Of a stretch of 64,000 nucleotides of DNA, positions 36,251 through 50,126 are shown piece by piece. How positions within the stretch are numbered: the first letter of the stretch is position 1; every line of letters begins with the position of its first letter. The notes under the pieces are model-generated. The model was given only the letters and a program-made list of their open reading frames with translations. It ran no database searches and was not told where the DNA came from. Source of the stretch: Lophius americanus (taxonomy: Eukaryota; Chordata; Actinopteri; Lophiiformes; Lophiidae); NCBI GenBank assembly GCA_037951165.1, contig JBBDHG010000015.1, positions 2,781,501 to 2,845,500 on the forward strand, in the 5' to 3' direction. Position numbers and translations under genes: made by a program.

Positions 36251-37063
36251 GTATATATGTCTGTCTATACGTATATGCATATTTTATATGTTCACAATCC
36301 GGCTCAAGAAATGTGAATAAAGAGGGGGACCACACCAAAGTCAGCAAATTAATTACGAATTTAATAAAAAACAGGTTACAGAATTAACACAGTATAGGGT
36401 CTATGCCATGGCTGTGTGAGTGAGCATTAAATCTGTGTTTGGGTGTAAAACACAAAATATCAAACAAATGGCCAAAGGTTCATTTGGCAGGCCAGAGGAA
36501 GAGAAAATGATTTTCCTGCAGGTGTGCTTTATAGTCTCCTTAGCCAGGTCGTGCTCAGGTGTGTGGCATCTAAATTCAGGCTTCAACTCCAAATTCTTGA
36601 ACAAATTCTGGGAACAAAAACGCTTCTAACAAGGGAGGGAAATGTAGGCCAACAACATGTATATCTATACAGAAATATCTATACAGTTTTTATGCATTTA
36701 CTGTATATTCCCATCAAATACTGTAGCCTCCCAAACAGACAGGACAGCACACTGAATTACCTCTATGGGCCCTGATTGAATTCAATAAGCATGACTGCTT
36801 CGAGAGTAGATTTCATTATACATCCCTATCATCAAACATGTTTCTGCTCAACAGCCAGAACCACGTTCAAGTCTGTCCAAAAAGTAGGAAAATAGCCTCC
36901 TGATTGCTGACCTGGGATCAGGTTGGTGTGGAAATTAAACGCTGAGTCCAAGTTTTAATTATAGTGAAAGAGCCCCATCACTCTTCACAGTGCTGACAGG
37001 TGTGATTGAGTATTGTAGCAAGCTAGCAGGAGATTGGCAGGTAGCTAACACTGACACAGGATG

Positions 37064-37120
37064 GGGTAGCAGGAGAGCTGAAGTTGGTCAATACAACCAA
37101 CTTTAGCTCTCCTGCTACCC
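37064..37120. repeat. Long inverted repeat
   Basis: 25 bp arms (37064-37088 and 37096-37120) with one mismatch and a 7 nt loop. The strongest single hairpin noted in the window. Confidence 0.9.
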
Positions 37121-40100
37121 AGATCCATGCTATGTAAACAAATCAATAGAGTAGCCAAATATGCTGGAGAGACACAAATTACTTCACACGGCTCTTGTTT
37201 GGATTATGTATTGTCAGTTATGTTTTAAGTAGCGTTTGGTGAATGAGGCACTCTTATCAAAGATTTGAATAGGGTAGATTATTTTATATTTCAAACCTGG
37301 CTTTAATTTACTGGGAACTTCAATACATGATGTTGTGCTCAGTAGTCCCTCAGTTATGGATACCCTTTAAAGCACAGGGCATTGCACTCTAAATAATCAC
37401 AACACTTTTTTTGAAACAAGTAACCAGATGGTGAAATGGAAGGTTACAGGAAATCCCTCGAGAGAATAGGAAGATGTCTCCTTAAGTAATAAGGTATAAA
37501 TTTTAAAGCATGGGATCATGTTGTCCCAATACGTATTTGTCTTTCATTGTTTGCATGTCTCCTTTGTTCCATATTGACTTAAGGACATTAGATTCAGTTG
37601 AAATCCACAGTTTTAAAACACATGAGGACATGAATAGTTAATCAATACATCAATATCACAAACCTCTTCCTACTCAGTCAAGCAATTCGATGAGGATCCT
37701 CACCCCCAGACTCTGACACTGTTTTCTAATTATAGTTTTTTCTTGTGTTACTCTTATGAGACCTATATCTGGGACTCATTGCTCAAATCCCACTTGACAC
37801 TAATTTGACCCCCTCAAGGAAATTAAAGGCAGTCCTCCTGACCCTTTGTTTGCTCTCTGCTCGCATGTGCAAATCGGACAGTGTGAGTACGTGAGACAGA
37901 AATTTTGTTTTATCTGGACTAACCCAGTCAGTGTTGCTGGTTTCATTGTGGTTGTATTCTTATGACTGTAACCAGGAATGTTATAATTGATGTGACTAAG
38001 TGTAATTATAATTGCAGGTGATGTAGTGTAAAATGAGGCTGAGTGCTAGTACTTTATTTTCTCATCAAGCAGAACCCCCAGAATACACTAGCCAGCTCAA
38101 CTTCTGCTCTACTCCTTCAAAGTAAGCGCACTCTACATAAATTGTAAAACTAAAAGTGGTGGGTAACGGGAAACATTAAATAACTTGGTACATTTGCTGA
38201 TGCCAAAACCATTAAATATTTTTTGTAAGAACACGTATTTGATCATGAATATCATTAATAAATGCCTCCTTTACTCAAAGAAAGCCTTTGTTTCTATTTT
38301 ATTTATAGAAAAAAGATCTATCCATCCTCCCCAATTTTTAAACACACCAGCTACCACTGCTAAAGAATGACGCACACATCGCCTGAGCAGTGGCAAAGAC
38401 ATATTTTGATTCAATCGGAGTGCAGCTTACATTACATTTTATTCGTTATTCACCATGTGAAGTTTGATCTGATCATAAAATATTGAGGATTTTGGGACAT
38501 ATGGCAACATGCATTGTGTATTTAATGTGATCTGACCATATTGGAGTCACTCTGTACTGATGGCCTGCAGGCTAATCCAGCTGTGACGTCACTGTAATGC
38601 CGGCTAACCATTCGCCTCTCGATCTCAATGACTCTTGTAAAAAGTGCAAAGTAAAAGGTCGTATGCTAATGATAATCAATGATGTCAGCACAGGAATGAG
38701 TCACTGCTGGCCTTCTTTTTGAGGAATTCTTTCTAAAACCTATTTGTCGTGCTACATCTGCTAATTAAGGCCATATGAATCACAGTATTTCATTATCCAG
38801 TACATCACCAGTGTCTGATGTCCCCGTTTGTCTTAAGGATAGAAGTTCCTCAATTCAATAAGTAAAGGACAGAATCAAGACTTTCCAATTAAGTCTCTTA
38901 AAACGGGAAGGGAATACTTAAAACGAGGCATAACCTGCTAATCTGACGTGTACGATGTGCATGTAACGAGTATACTTGGGTGTAAGTTTGGGTGGCCGTG
39001 ACAACAAATCATTATCCCAACTATGTCAAACTTTGTCTTGATCTATCTTTTTTAACTTTTTACAATGCATAGTTCTCTGACAGTCCTGTACTGTAAATAT
39101 GCAAGCTGGGATTTTTTAATTAAAAAAAAAAAAATATTTGGCATTGAGTTTATATCCTACCTGACAACCTGACCTGCTTCTGATCTCTGAAGTGAACAGA
39201 TTTGAGTTCAGAAACTATCTTCTCATGACATGTTGTACATGTTGGGCACCAAATGTTGGGAGAAATATTTTTGCGATGTTGATGGATTTCATGAGATCTT
39301 TAAACCCACCTTGTTCCGAGATAATTTATTTCCATATACTTGAGTTCCAAGGATATTGTGTCAAAATTGTAAACACTGACACTCAGAGACGGTTGTACTG
39401 CTGAAGTAGTCTAAACATGCCGGTCACCCACTCTTCATACTCAGCAGTTTGATTACTTTGTAGAACTGTAATATAATTTTTTTTTTTCATAAATTATTAT
39501 TAATTTACTGGACAGCCTCTCTATTTCCCCTACGGTGTTTTGTAGACAGCACACGTAACGCCATTCATAATAATTCCCATCACAAACCTTAAGTCCGGTG
39601 TGTTGACTGTTTTTTCTCAAGCCTTTCTTTCTCAGGTTGTTAATCGGCCACGTATATCTTTGGCCATATGGAATGTGATGTCATTGGTGATGTCAGTTTG
39701 TTGGATGCAGTTACTCGCTGTATAGGGTCACTGTTATGCACATCTGAATTTTAGGATGGATGATTCACATTTGTAATGTTCTCCAAGCCCTTCATGCTTT
39801 CATTGTGCAATACTTTGTGGTATGTTTTTCATCTGGTTCCACCAAAGTTTTTGTTCTTTGAGGCGCAAGAACTCCCTCTTGTACTCTATGCTATGTTTAA
39901 CTTTTTTGATGAAAATCATTTTCCTCGTTACTCAAACACATCTCCAGGCAACGGATAATAATCTGCTATAAGGGACAAGCTCTACATCTATTACTGTAAG
40001 CTATCAATGTAAAGCTGGGCACACACTACAAAATGTACACTACAATGTAATGTACAACTTACATTGTATATGTTTTCTGTGAAAACTCACGACTTGATTG

Positions 40101-40211
40101 CTCATACTAGACAGCCGTCGACACCTGAAGGCCATGTTCACTTTTGACAATTGTCAATAACGATTTGTATGAACGCTTTGAGGCCTGAAGAAGTTTCTTT
40201 GCTAGCAAGAC

Positions 40212-40290
40212 GCTAACAACACAGAAACAAGCTTCTTCTTGTTTCTGTGTTGTTAGCATCAAGGTTCCAGCAGAGGTTCTGCTGGAACCT
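40212..40290. repeat. Two adjacent perfect hairpins
   Basis: 20 bp arms at 40212-40231 and 40238-40257 (6 nt loop), followed 4 nt later by 13 bp arms at 40262-40274 and 40278-40290 (3 nt loop). Confidence 0.9.
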
Positions 40291-42719
40291 CTTAGAAAAA
40301 TAGGTCATATATGGTATCAATGGTGTCAGGGTGAGGTGAATAGTATGATTGGTCTATTTTGCAGAAAGAATTGGAGCTTTGTTTTTATTTTTTACTGAGT
40401 GCTTATTAATTAGCTAGCACCACTCTCAGAACTAAGAACCTTTCTTTTTCTTCCTTGCTGTGAAGTTGCTACAAGCCACAAACTGCATATTCTATTTGGA
40501 CTTTTATTTATTTTCCTAATGACGTGCTTTGTTGCTATTGGATCTTAAATGCTCAGTAGCCACTTAACACCGTCGCAGTGAGAAAAGATTTGCCAACGCT
40601 GAGAGTCTTGGCTCTGCTTCAACTATGCGAAACCTAGTGTCGCCCAAAATCTCTAACAAGTTAGAAAACCAACTAATCGTTCGAAGGTTGTCCGGGAACT
40701 GCTGAGTTGTCCCTTGTGCACCCCTATACACCAAACAAAAAACGACACCTGATGAACCTTGAGGCTCCAGATCGAGTTAAAAACTGGCTCACATCGTAGT
40801 GCATGACCGGCTCTACTCACCTGGACTGCATCCAGGAAATGAATGCAAGACCACTTGTAATAGAAAATTAGCAGTAAAGTGTCAACTGATTTATTTTGGA
40901 GTGGATTGTCGTATGAGTGAAGTGTTTTGGTATGTGCTAAAAAAAAGAAAACCTGCCTCCCAAAAAATGCACAAACGCTAAAATGAAATGTTGCACATGT
41001 TCTTATTAGCTGTGTTTGATCACTATACAGTGTTGATTATAACAGTGGCACAATAAGAAAGAAAAATATTGCTGTAGAGATGAAATATACCACCTGTTGA
41101 ATATATCATACCAATTTCTTCCTGCAGAAAGACTGACCTCGAAATAGTCTCCAGTGAACTGTATTCAATGTAATTAAAAAAAACATTAATACCTGTAGGT
41201 AATTAAAGATGATGCCAAGCCTATGAATTTGTCATTAAGTCACAGCATTAGCGTCGGTTGATGATGAAATCTGGCCTTATTAAATCATACCTCCTGCTTA
41301 CGAATCAGAAAAGGCTCCTGGAAAATGCAACATTGAATAAAACATACACATAAAACAGCTGCCTTTTCGAGCTTGTCTTCAACCAGAACACTGATTTCAT
41401 CAGTAAGAATAGATTTCTGCTGCATGAACACTGCTTCGAGAGCAGATACAGCGTGATGAAGGCATAATTTTTGTCTCTGCCAACCACACATCAACTAGTA
41501 TCACTTCATGCCATACAAGGAATTGAATCGTTGTCAGATTTCCCCAGTGGGGAGTTCATCTCCTGAACTGTTTGGTCTTAAAATGCCATTGATTGCTGAC
41601 AAGAAGCCATGAAAGCACAAAAAGTGTAATACACTGGAAAATCTGTCAGCGATCAATCAAACAGAAGGAAGAAAAAGGTTGAAAAAGGAAAATTTCAGGA
41701 AAGGGATAACAAATGTCAAGAATAAAGTTTATTATAAAATAATAAAACTTAGAAAACAAAAAATTAAGGCACTAAACTAAAAGTCAAATTACTTTAACAA
41801 AAGGTTATTGGGGGGAAACTTGACATTAATAAACAAACCTTGAATAAAACATGTAAAATGTAAGTAATACTGAGTTTGGGTAAATGTTAAACAATAATAC
41901 TAACACTGGCGGGTAGCTGATCTGTCTGCCACAGTTATGTATGTGTCATACTGTATTTTTCTGTATATAAAAAGAAAAGTGTGCTTACATCCTGCTAACG
42001 TTGGAAAAAAATGTTTTCAAATTGAACTAAAATTTGCCCATAATGACTATAGAAAATAAAGCTGTATAAGGAACTTTCCATATGACTTAAATGTTTTGTG
42101 ACACCGTGGTGATATCCATCAGATACACAGCATTAGTCACGTATCCATGATATAACCCTATATTTCTATGTAGCAGGAAAGGCGGTTATGGAAGTAGGAT
42201 GATCTGAGCGATTAGGTTGTCAAAGGAGAGCATGACATGATTTAGTGTGAAAGTATGGAAGAGTAGAGCAGAAGCAAAGGAGAGAATGGTGATTAAGCGA
42301 TGAAGAAATGTTCTGAAGCATCTGATGGGCTCATTAGCAAAGTCTTGGTTATGGAATGAGAAATGAGAAAAGAAAAGAACTACAACTTCATTCTGGGCCT
42401 CCACGCACCGCTGACAGAAAACTGGTTCGAAACTAAAAGATTTCATACGGTGCAAACCTCCATTAATGTCAGATTTAATGTTTGGTAATTACTCAAACAA
42501 AAATTCCAACGGCCTCTCTCAAATACTGTGTAGCCGGTCGGCTCCTGCACTTCCACTTCAGTGTCACTGCTCAGCCCACTAAGCCCCCAGCTCAATCCCT
42601 AAAAGAATCAAAGGAAATCTTGAAACTGAGCCCCCGACTCCATCCCCAAAGAAACATCAAAGGAATAAAGACGGCAGTAGCCACATTGTGAAGTAATTAC
42701 TCCAAATTACAACAACTAA

Positions 42720-43245
42720 TAAAATGGGTCAGTGGAGTGTTTTTGACCTCCGTGTGCTTGTAGGCACACCTGAAAACATCTGAGCATGCTCTTGATGAGG
42801 CATCTCACAAATCTGGATCAGGTCAAGAGTGAAATCCTAGACAGTATGTGGTTCTACTCGGTGGCAACAAATGCACAATACATAACGTCCCAAGGGTTCA
42901 CAATTGGATTCAGGTCTGAGGGCCAGTCAATAGCATCAATACTTTCATCATCCAGGAGCTGTCTGCGCACTTCATTATGAAGAAACTGCTACCTCAGACC
43001 ATCAGTGATCCACCACCAAACTGGTCCTGCTGGATGATGTTTCAGGCTGCACAGCGTTCACCACGGTATCTCCAGACTCTTTCACGTCCGTCACAAGAGC
43101 TCAGTGTGAATCTGCTCTCATATGTGAAGAGAATGAGATCCCAGTGGAGAATCTTCCCAATCTGGTGTTCACTGGCGAATGCCAACCAAGCTACATGGTG
43201 CGGGGGCTCTGAGCACAGGTCAAATTAGAGGATGTCTAGAAAAAT
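42720..43245 (-). mobile_element. Tc1-like transposase, C-terminal half (family B)
   Basis: Minus-strand translation in broken frames gives LAFASEHQ, then LFTYESRFTLSSCDGRERVW, RYRGERCAA and QQDQFGGGSLMV, then LLDDESIDAIDWPSDLNP and a 3' end with ACAAGCACACGGAGGTC. These are the DDE-domain blocks of a fish Tc1-like transposase. The catalytic DES is changed to YES and stops interrupt the frame. It looks like the missing half of the type seen at 29630, but lies 13 kb away in the opposite orientation, so it is a separate copy. Confidence 0.8.
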
Positions 43246-46200
43246 TCTGAATGATGAGGACAGAGAAATAGTTTGCGGCAACGACCTGCGGAACAGGAAC
43301 ATTTTGGGGTTGTCTTGCTGTTGCCGGCCATGTCCACCTGTTGTTACTTTCATTCATACCAAAGCAAGTGAGACTGATCACAATCATTTACACTGCCTAA
43401 CTGGACGGATCCCGATACCAAAAGTTTAACAGACGGTGTAATATTGAAATGATTCAAGTGTTCCTTTAGTTTTTGTTTTGTTTATTGCGGTGTATAGAAA
43501 GTATATAGATCTGGGATCAGATGATCCTCAATTTCCAAAATCAACAGTTTCTACCGTTTATATGTGTATACATATAACAGGTATTTAGAAAGCTTATCCA
43601 AATGGCCAGATATGGGATAGTTCTGCTGTATTGTAGTCTGGAAACGGCTTGAATTTTGAGTATTTCATTCACACACACCTATACAATTAACACAATTCTT
43701 TATACTTTGCAAATATCTGTATCGTTCTTAAATGTTTTGTAGCAGTAACCCATCCTCCTCTCTACCTGAATGAGGCCACATTTACTATTCCATCTATTAA
43801 CTTCCTTCTGTGTGTGCATCTCTCCTTCACACTCAGTTGAGAATGACGGGTGTTGGAAGTCACAAGAGACTGAAGTGAAGGTGTTCCACTCATTAGAACG
43901 AGTTTCCATGGAAACTCAGTAACCCTTAGTTGAATGTTCGTACTTTGAAGCAGAGAACACTCTGCAGAAACATGGTCACATTTGGACACATAAATGCAAG
44001 AATGGCTCTGAAGCCTTGTCGTTTGGTCGTTGTGATGTTCCGTAGAGGAGACGTTTCATCGGCTGAGGCAAAAGGTGGCAACTGTGATGTAACTATTCTG
44101 CCAAACACTAGCTATTAACACTGGATTTACAGCCTTGAGGGATAATATCGGTTGACTTTTTCCTGTTCTTATCTCAGTTAATGTCTTTTTACCATATGAT
44201 TTGCTGAGGTTGAACTGCCCTGCTGTCAATCATACACTCCTATTGCTGTCAAGAATACACGAGGAATAGGTCCGTGAGACTCACTGTTGCTGTTACGCGT
44301 GTGATTCACCCTTTTTGTTAATTTTATGCGTTCTTACCGAAACACCACAGTCATAGCAAAGATTTTGCATGAAATTCTACCCACTGGTAGGTTCTGGAAT
44401 ATCCTAGAGGTGACTCATAATAAAATTTTCTCAACCACTGCAGGATAATAAAGCTCTGTTCTTTTGGAGATTTTTGGCAATGATTTATAAATTAAAGGAT
44501 AAACCTTAAGGAAATTTGTCCTATAGATAAATATGGATTCCTATGGTAAATTGATGAATAGTCATTTGTAACAGGCATATCACATAATGATAAAGCACAT
44601 CTTAAATAACACACCAGCTATGGCACATAAGGATATCGATTTAAATCCATAAGGAATTTTATTGTTCCGTAATTAGAAAGTATTCTAAACAGTAAGTAAG
44701 TGAGTAAAGCAATCTAATTGATTCTGATCGCATTAATGTCTTCCTCTGGTACTGTTGTGTCTTGGCCGAGCTTTGCGCTTGGCGGTGGTTTGTGCTGTCT
44801 GAGGGCTTTCTAGTTTTAACATTGTGAAGAAAAAATAAAAAGGTTTTAATAGGATCAGACTTCTCACGTGATTTTAGTATTATCAATGTTAATTTTTACT
44901 GTTTAGACCGAAGAATGGTAGTATTAGCCTTTATTGTGTTTTTAAATTAACTAGTTGCCGGTACTAATGTTGTGGATGATTAGTGTGTGCATTGTCGGTT
45001 ATAATCAAGATTAATCTGCTTTCAGAGCTCATTAACGTAATTCCTATTAAAATAATCTAGAAAGCAATGAAGAACCAAGATCCACCACTAACTTAGTTTT
45101 TTTTAAATAAAACACTACTCTGAGGAATGAAGTGAGGATTTGACAGCATGCAAAATGCCGAGGATGTCTACAGACTGTTTATTTTTATTTAATTTATTAC
45201 CTATTTTTTTTAAATTTCTTTTGGTAACTTTACAGATCTGCTGACACGCGGCTATGACAAATCAATAAAATTAAAATAAATCAAATATCCCCGACTTTTC
45301 TGGCTGGCTGTAACAAAGTAAAGTAACCTTAAAATTTGTACTTGACCCATAATATATAGCTGTTACCATAGATCCATATCTTGATTTTAACACGGATGAA
45401 ACTAGAGCCGTTTCTATTGTTTTACTTCTCCAACATGTGAAGAATAATCACTTGGTTTGGAGAAGCATTAGCATTTGCTGCTGATCGTCTGACTACATCA
45501 CTACCAGACTGACAACATTCAAAGCTCAGCTTGTTTTCACTGTCCCTTTTCTGCAGCGAATGTAGTTATTTTTGGTCGCATTCTACCATGAATAAGTAGA
45601 TAACTAGTCACGTAGAGGTCAATGGCGTCTTTACATGGTGTTTTATTTAGAACATTTTGTGGATACTCCATGACAATCCTGTGTCTCATATCCTACTTGG
45701 TTCAATTTTCTTTAGAGCTATACTGACCAAAAATTGACTAGGCACATTCTCCACAGAGGCAGCTCTGAATCATGCCTCAGCGTTACTGGTGGAATGATAA
45801 GCATTGTCCAGAATGGCGGGCCGAGATCAGCTCAGGTAGCGCAGCCACGCTAGGTGGAATCACGCAGTTAGACTTAAAATGCAGAGGCTTTAGGTGGGTC
45901 TCAGGGTAGAGACACTGAAAACGAGCTGTTTTTTCGTTTTCCCTGGTTTCCTGCCATTTCTCCAAAATCACTCAAAGTGTTCTAAAAAAAGAATTTGTGG
46001 ATTATGAACGTCTATGAAATTATTGGTACAAAATGCATAACACTGGGAAATACTGTAAATATAAATTCTTGCATTTCTAAGAAACATGTTTGCATACAGG
46101 GATGTTTTGCATGCTTCCATGAGCTTGAATGCCTCGTTTCCAGCAGAGAATGGTTTCTTTCTTGGGTGCCAGTCTGACAGCCTGAGCGTTGTTCCAGGAG

Positions 46201-48774
46201 ATGGATTTTAATTGCTTGTGTTTTGGAAGCAGTTGCGCTGTGTGTGCAACTGCAGGAGATAAATGTTTCCATTTGGTTCTCGCATTAGTTTTTTCTCCTT
46301 AGTACAATGGACAATAGTTCCAAAATGTGATTAATTAAGCAGACTTGCACACCAAATGTTCAGACGATAATACAAAACAGTACGACATAAACAGAACCTA
46401 GTCCTTCGATTACAGAATTTCTAGATGTTTTGAGGGAGTACAACTATGTTGGTTTTTGTGTATTTTTATTCTACGCGTGAGTGTGACCAGAGATAAGTTC
46501 GAGGACCAGGGAAATGATTAATGTGTTCATATTCCTTAAAAGTTAGGGCGAGCTTTATCTCCAAAAGTTTTCGGGCCTCAATATCTTAACCGTTGGAGTG
46601 ATTTTGCCGCGTTTGGTGCTAATGAACCGACTCAAGGATATTAATCTTGTATATGATATTTTACTCGCTTGGGGGAGTTTTTTTTATGAGAAACACTGTT
46701 TTTTGGACATCACTCAATTTGAGGAATTAAATCAAAGCAATTAGCTTGTAAAACATAGAGGATTTGGGCTTTTGGGGTATATTCCCTTGCTCTCCCGGTA
46801 TCACAGCTGGGTCTAGTTACTTATCTGCAATGGTAATTTGTTTGGCAGAGGAATGAGCTCTACTATCATTAATTTATTTTATTCTTAAAGGTAGTGTAGT
46901 TTCTTTGCGTATACTGTTAACTTATAAGAAATGACAGTGACAAAAGTGTAAAACTGTTTAACTGCTACAGAAGACTTATTATACAACTTTATTTTTAGTT
47001 CTTAACTAATGTAAAATTTTGAAGATTGTTTTGGTCAAAAATCCACATCTTTCTCTGACCACATATTATGATTAAATAGAACTATTTATAAATTTTTATT
47101 AATTTTATAATCATGTTGTAAAACCTCATATTGCTGAGTTGCAAATAACAAAAAAAAAAAGGAATCAGTTACTTTGCAAAAAGAAAGAGTCAGGCCAATG
47201 TATTATATGGAATGAGAAAAAAGATTACCGCAAAAAGTCTGATGTAACATGTGCAATGTTACAGATCAGTAGCAAGAGCACCACTTCAAAAATAATGTCA
47301 GAAATATAGCCCATGTCTACAGTTTGGTGTAATTTAGTTTTGTGGATATCGTTTTGGAATTTTGTCATAATTTGGGCATTTTTGACAGATTATCACTGTT
47401 AAAAATGAGGAAAAACATTAGAAATGTTGACTTCTTTTTTTATTTGGGCCTGTCCTTCCACTTGAAATTTGTCAAGTAGCATTTGCATAATCAAACAAAC
47501 TACCAGAAAATAGGGTGAAAACTAGACTTGTCTACCTTAAGTCTTAAAATTTATTTTGCACTTAAATTGCATTAGCATCAGCTCATACAGCAATGTCCTT
47601 CAATCTGCATATCAAAAATGTTCTCCCGACCTCTCAAGATGTTTATACCAACAGAAAATCATAAGTCCTCTTGCAACCTTGTTTGGACTCCTTCCAATAG
47701 TAAAATATATTCCCACTGATAAACCCTATCATATTTGGTGTAGGTGGTTAATAAAATAGATATGTAGGACTCTAGATAAAAGAAAAAATGAAAATGTAGA
47801 TCAGTTTTTCGTTGCTCAGCTGAGGGACGCAGAAAGATGTGTTCAAGGGTACCAGATTATTAACCATTTATATAAAATAAGTCTATACTTTAACCTATTG
47901 GCGGATATATTTCCCTTGCTTTTTTTTAAAATTAGGCTTCCATTTATAGAAGAATAAGAACAATATTGTCTATAAGAGCAGTGTTGATTCTACGGAAGGT
48001 CTGCAAACCTCCCTCTGTATTCAAACCCTCTCAAGATGCATGAAAACTTCAATTATCAAAGGCAAAGGCTGTATTAGCATCGCTCTAAGTAGATTTTAAC
48101 CAGTTTGTTATTTGCTTTGTGCCACAGAGCAATGGAAGGCTTATTGTTATTATGGTTTAAATGAAGAACGCTTCTCATAAACTCAGTACTCACATGCATT
48201 TTATTGATTTGTGGGCAAATTTAATCAGGTTTAAGGGTTGAACAAATTGCACTAGCAGTCTGTGTTGATACTCTTCCATAATTTCACACCTGCAAGAGGT
48301 TGGAGAGAAAATCGATCTTTAGTGTCTCTCAAATCAACAGCCTCTAGGCAGATGTCCCATGATTCGTTCAGTCATACCCACCCTACCTCCTGTCCTCTAC
48401 TCTAATGTCCACTTAATCTGATTTTGGGTCAACGTTGCATGCCGGGTGATTAAATATTGATTCAGTCAGTGTTCCCATCACCTCTTCAACCGCTCATCAA
48501 ATATTGAAGAGAAGGATTGCAAAAGAAATAAACATGGTTAAGGACTATTTCCTGCGGCTGATGGGACTTCAGGGACTGGAACTTCTACCCAACGTCTATT
48601 GTGTCAAAGGAAGTCGATGGCTGAGGATTATTTATTAAGAAACTTTCTCTCACAGTCAGCATCAGGCACACATGCAGTCTGTGATGACACAAAATGTCAG
48701 ATTCTGAATATACGAGGAATCATTGAAGACTTGGTTCCATAATTCACTCGTAAGGTGCCAAACTAAGCGAGACA

Positions 48775-48830
48775 AAGCAAATTTATTTATATAGGATCTT
48801 TAACATTTAAAATGCTTTACTGATGCATAG
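48775..48830 (+). repeat. Head fragment of the LINE-associated tail family
   Basis: AAATTTATTTATATAGGATC and AAAATGCTTTACTGATGC resemble the first 60 bp of the copies at 24780 and 35680. Confidence 0.4.
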
Positions 48831-49550
48831 AATGAACTGAATAAATTCTACTTTCTAAAAAACATCATCAAACAGTTACATCACCAGGGGTTGTGTGTGT
48901 GGCTGAACGAAGCACAATGTCAAAAGTTTAATGCTATTATGGGAGGCATTGAAATATTTTTTTACGGATTATGTAACTGTGGTGACTAACCATAAGTTTG
49001 TTTTTTACAGTTTTGTGTTTCCATGGTTACGGCTTGAACATTAACTCATTGCGACATTTTCACAAAACTTCATATGTCTCCCTTGCACTGGAAATGTTGT
49101 GTTTGATATACTGAACAACAAAATTCAACTAAAATCACTTATTTCCTACTGTCTATCTCGGATCAGTGAAGATAATCACATAATGTTGTAGTTTTCAGAA
49201 CATGAGGCTTTTTGTTTTATTTATGGCAGTATTGTGAGGCAGAGACAGATTTAACATCAGGGAGGGGGCCTGAAAGCCCATGAGAGGGAGGGGTTGTGAG
49301 AACCAATTTTTGCTCTCACTCTGGCTGGCTACTTTTGATCCCTACTCGGCCCTCTCCTCTTCTTTCTCCCCGGTGCCGGCAGCAGGTTGAAACCTCTCTC
49401 ACTCCCACACAAACGACATGGGCTTACTAGCATCTTGAGTGGGTGGACATGGTAAAGACCAAAGGAGAATTGATTAGACGCTGAGGTAGCACCCTCTCCA
49501 CAGTAACATGTGGCATCTAACAGACCTCCCTGTTGTTTGAATGAGACACC

Positions 49551-49680
49551 AATGAGCCATAACAATATAACCACTGACACAAAGGAAGAATAAGATTGAT
49601 TATTACAGTGGCACCTGTTAGTGGGTGGTACATATTTGGCACCAAGTGGAAATTTTATCCTGAAGTTCAAGTTTGTCTGG
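49551..49680 (+). mobile_element. Tc1/mariner 5'-end fragment (family A)
   Basis: ATGAGCCATAACAATATAAC, CCACTGACA, TTACAGTGGCACCTGTTAGT and a TGAAGTTCAAG end match the terminal repeat and leader of the same element seen at 22871 and 26720. Confidence 0.7.
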
Positions 49681-49769
49681 TTTTCAGGTAGTTAATTGTG
49701 AAACTTGTTTTACTGACATGTGCCTGATTTGGAAGTAATTATGCACTTAATTTATTTTCCGTCCTTCTA

Positions 49770-50126
49770 TTTTTATTCAAAATGTTTATATTTTGATAAG
49801 AGGAGATGAATACAATGAGATACCACACCCTGCTTAAAATACCTTATTTGGTCGTATTTAACATATGTACCGTAAACAGCATATTTTCAATAATCATTCA
49901 ATTAAGTTGTGAATAAAATGTAAAGCCTATCACGTTTAAATGGCTGCTTTACCTATTCAAGATAGTATGATGATGCAGAAAGTAGTTAGATTGGGAAGGA
50001 AAAATCATTTAGAAACAGATTATCAATCTTGCATTAATAGAAGATGGGCTGTATTGAAATTTGGGTTATGATGATTTTTCATTTCAAACATGTAGTTCCC
50101 CAGGAAAAATGTTTGGGAACCACTGG
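49770..50126 (+). repeat. Unnamed dispersed repeat, copy 1 (pairs with 62262-62593)
   Basis: Shares TTTTGATAAGAGG, AATGAGATACCA, a TTAGTCGTAT-like block, GTAAAGCCTATCAC, AAGATAGTATGATGATGCAG and a TTGGGAACCACTG end with the region at 62262, in the same order and orientation. No open reading frame. Confidence 0.7.

Noticed and set aside
49329..49670. 113-codon minus-strand frame
   Set aside because: Part overlaps the Tc1 5' fragment; the rest has no recognisable motif.
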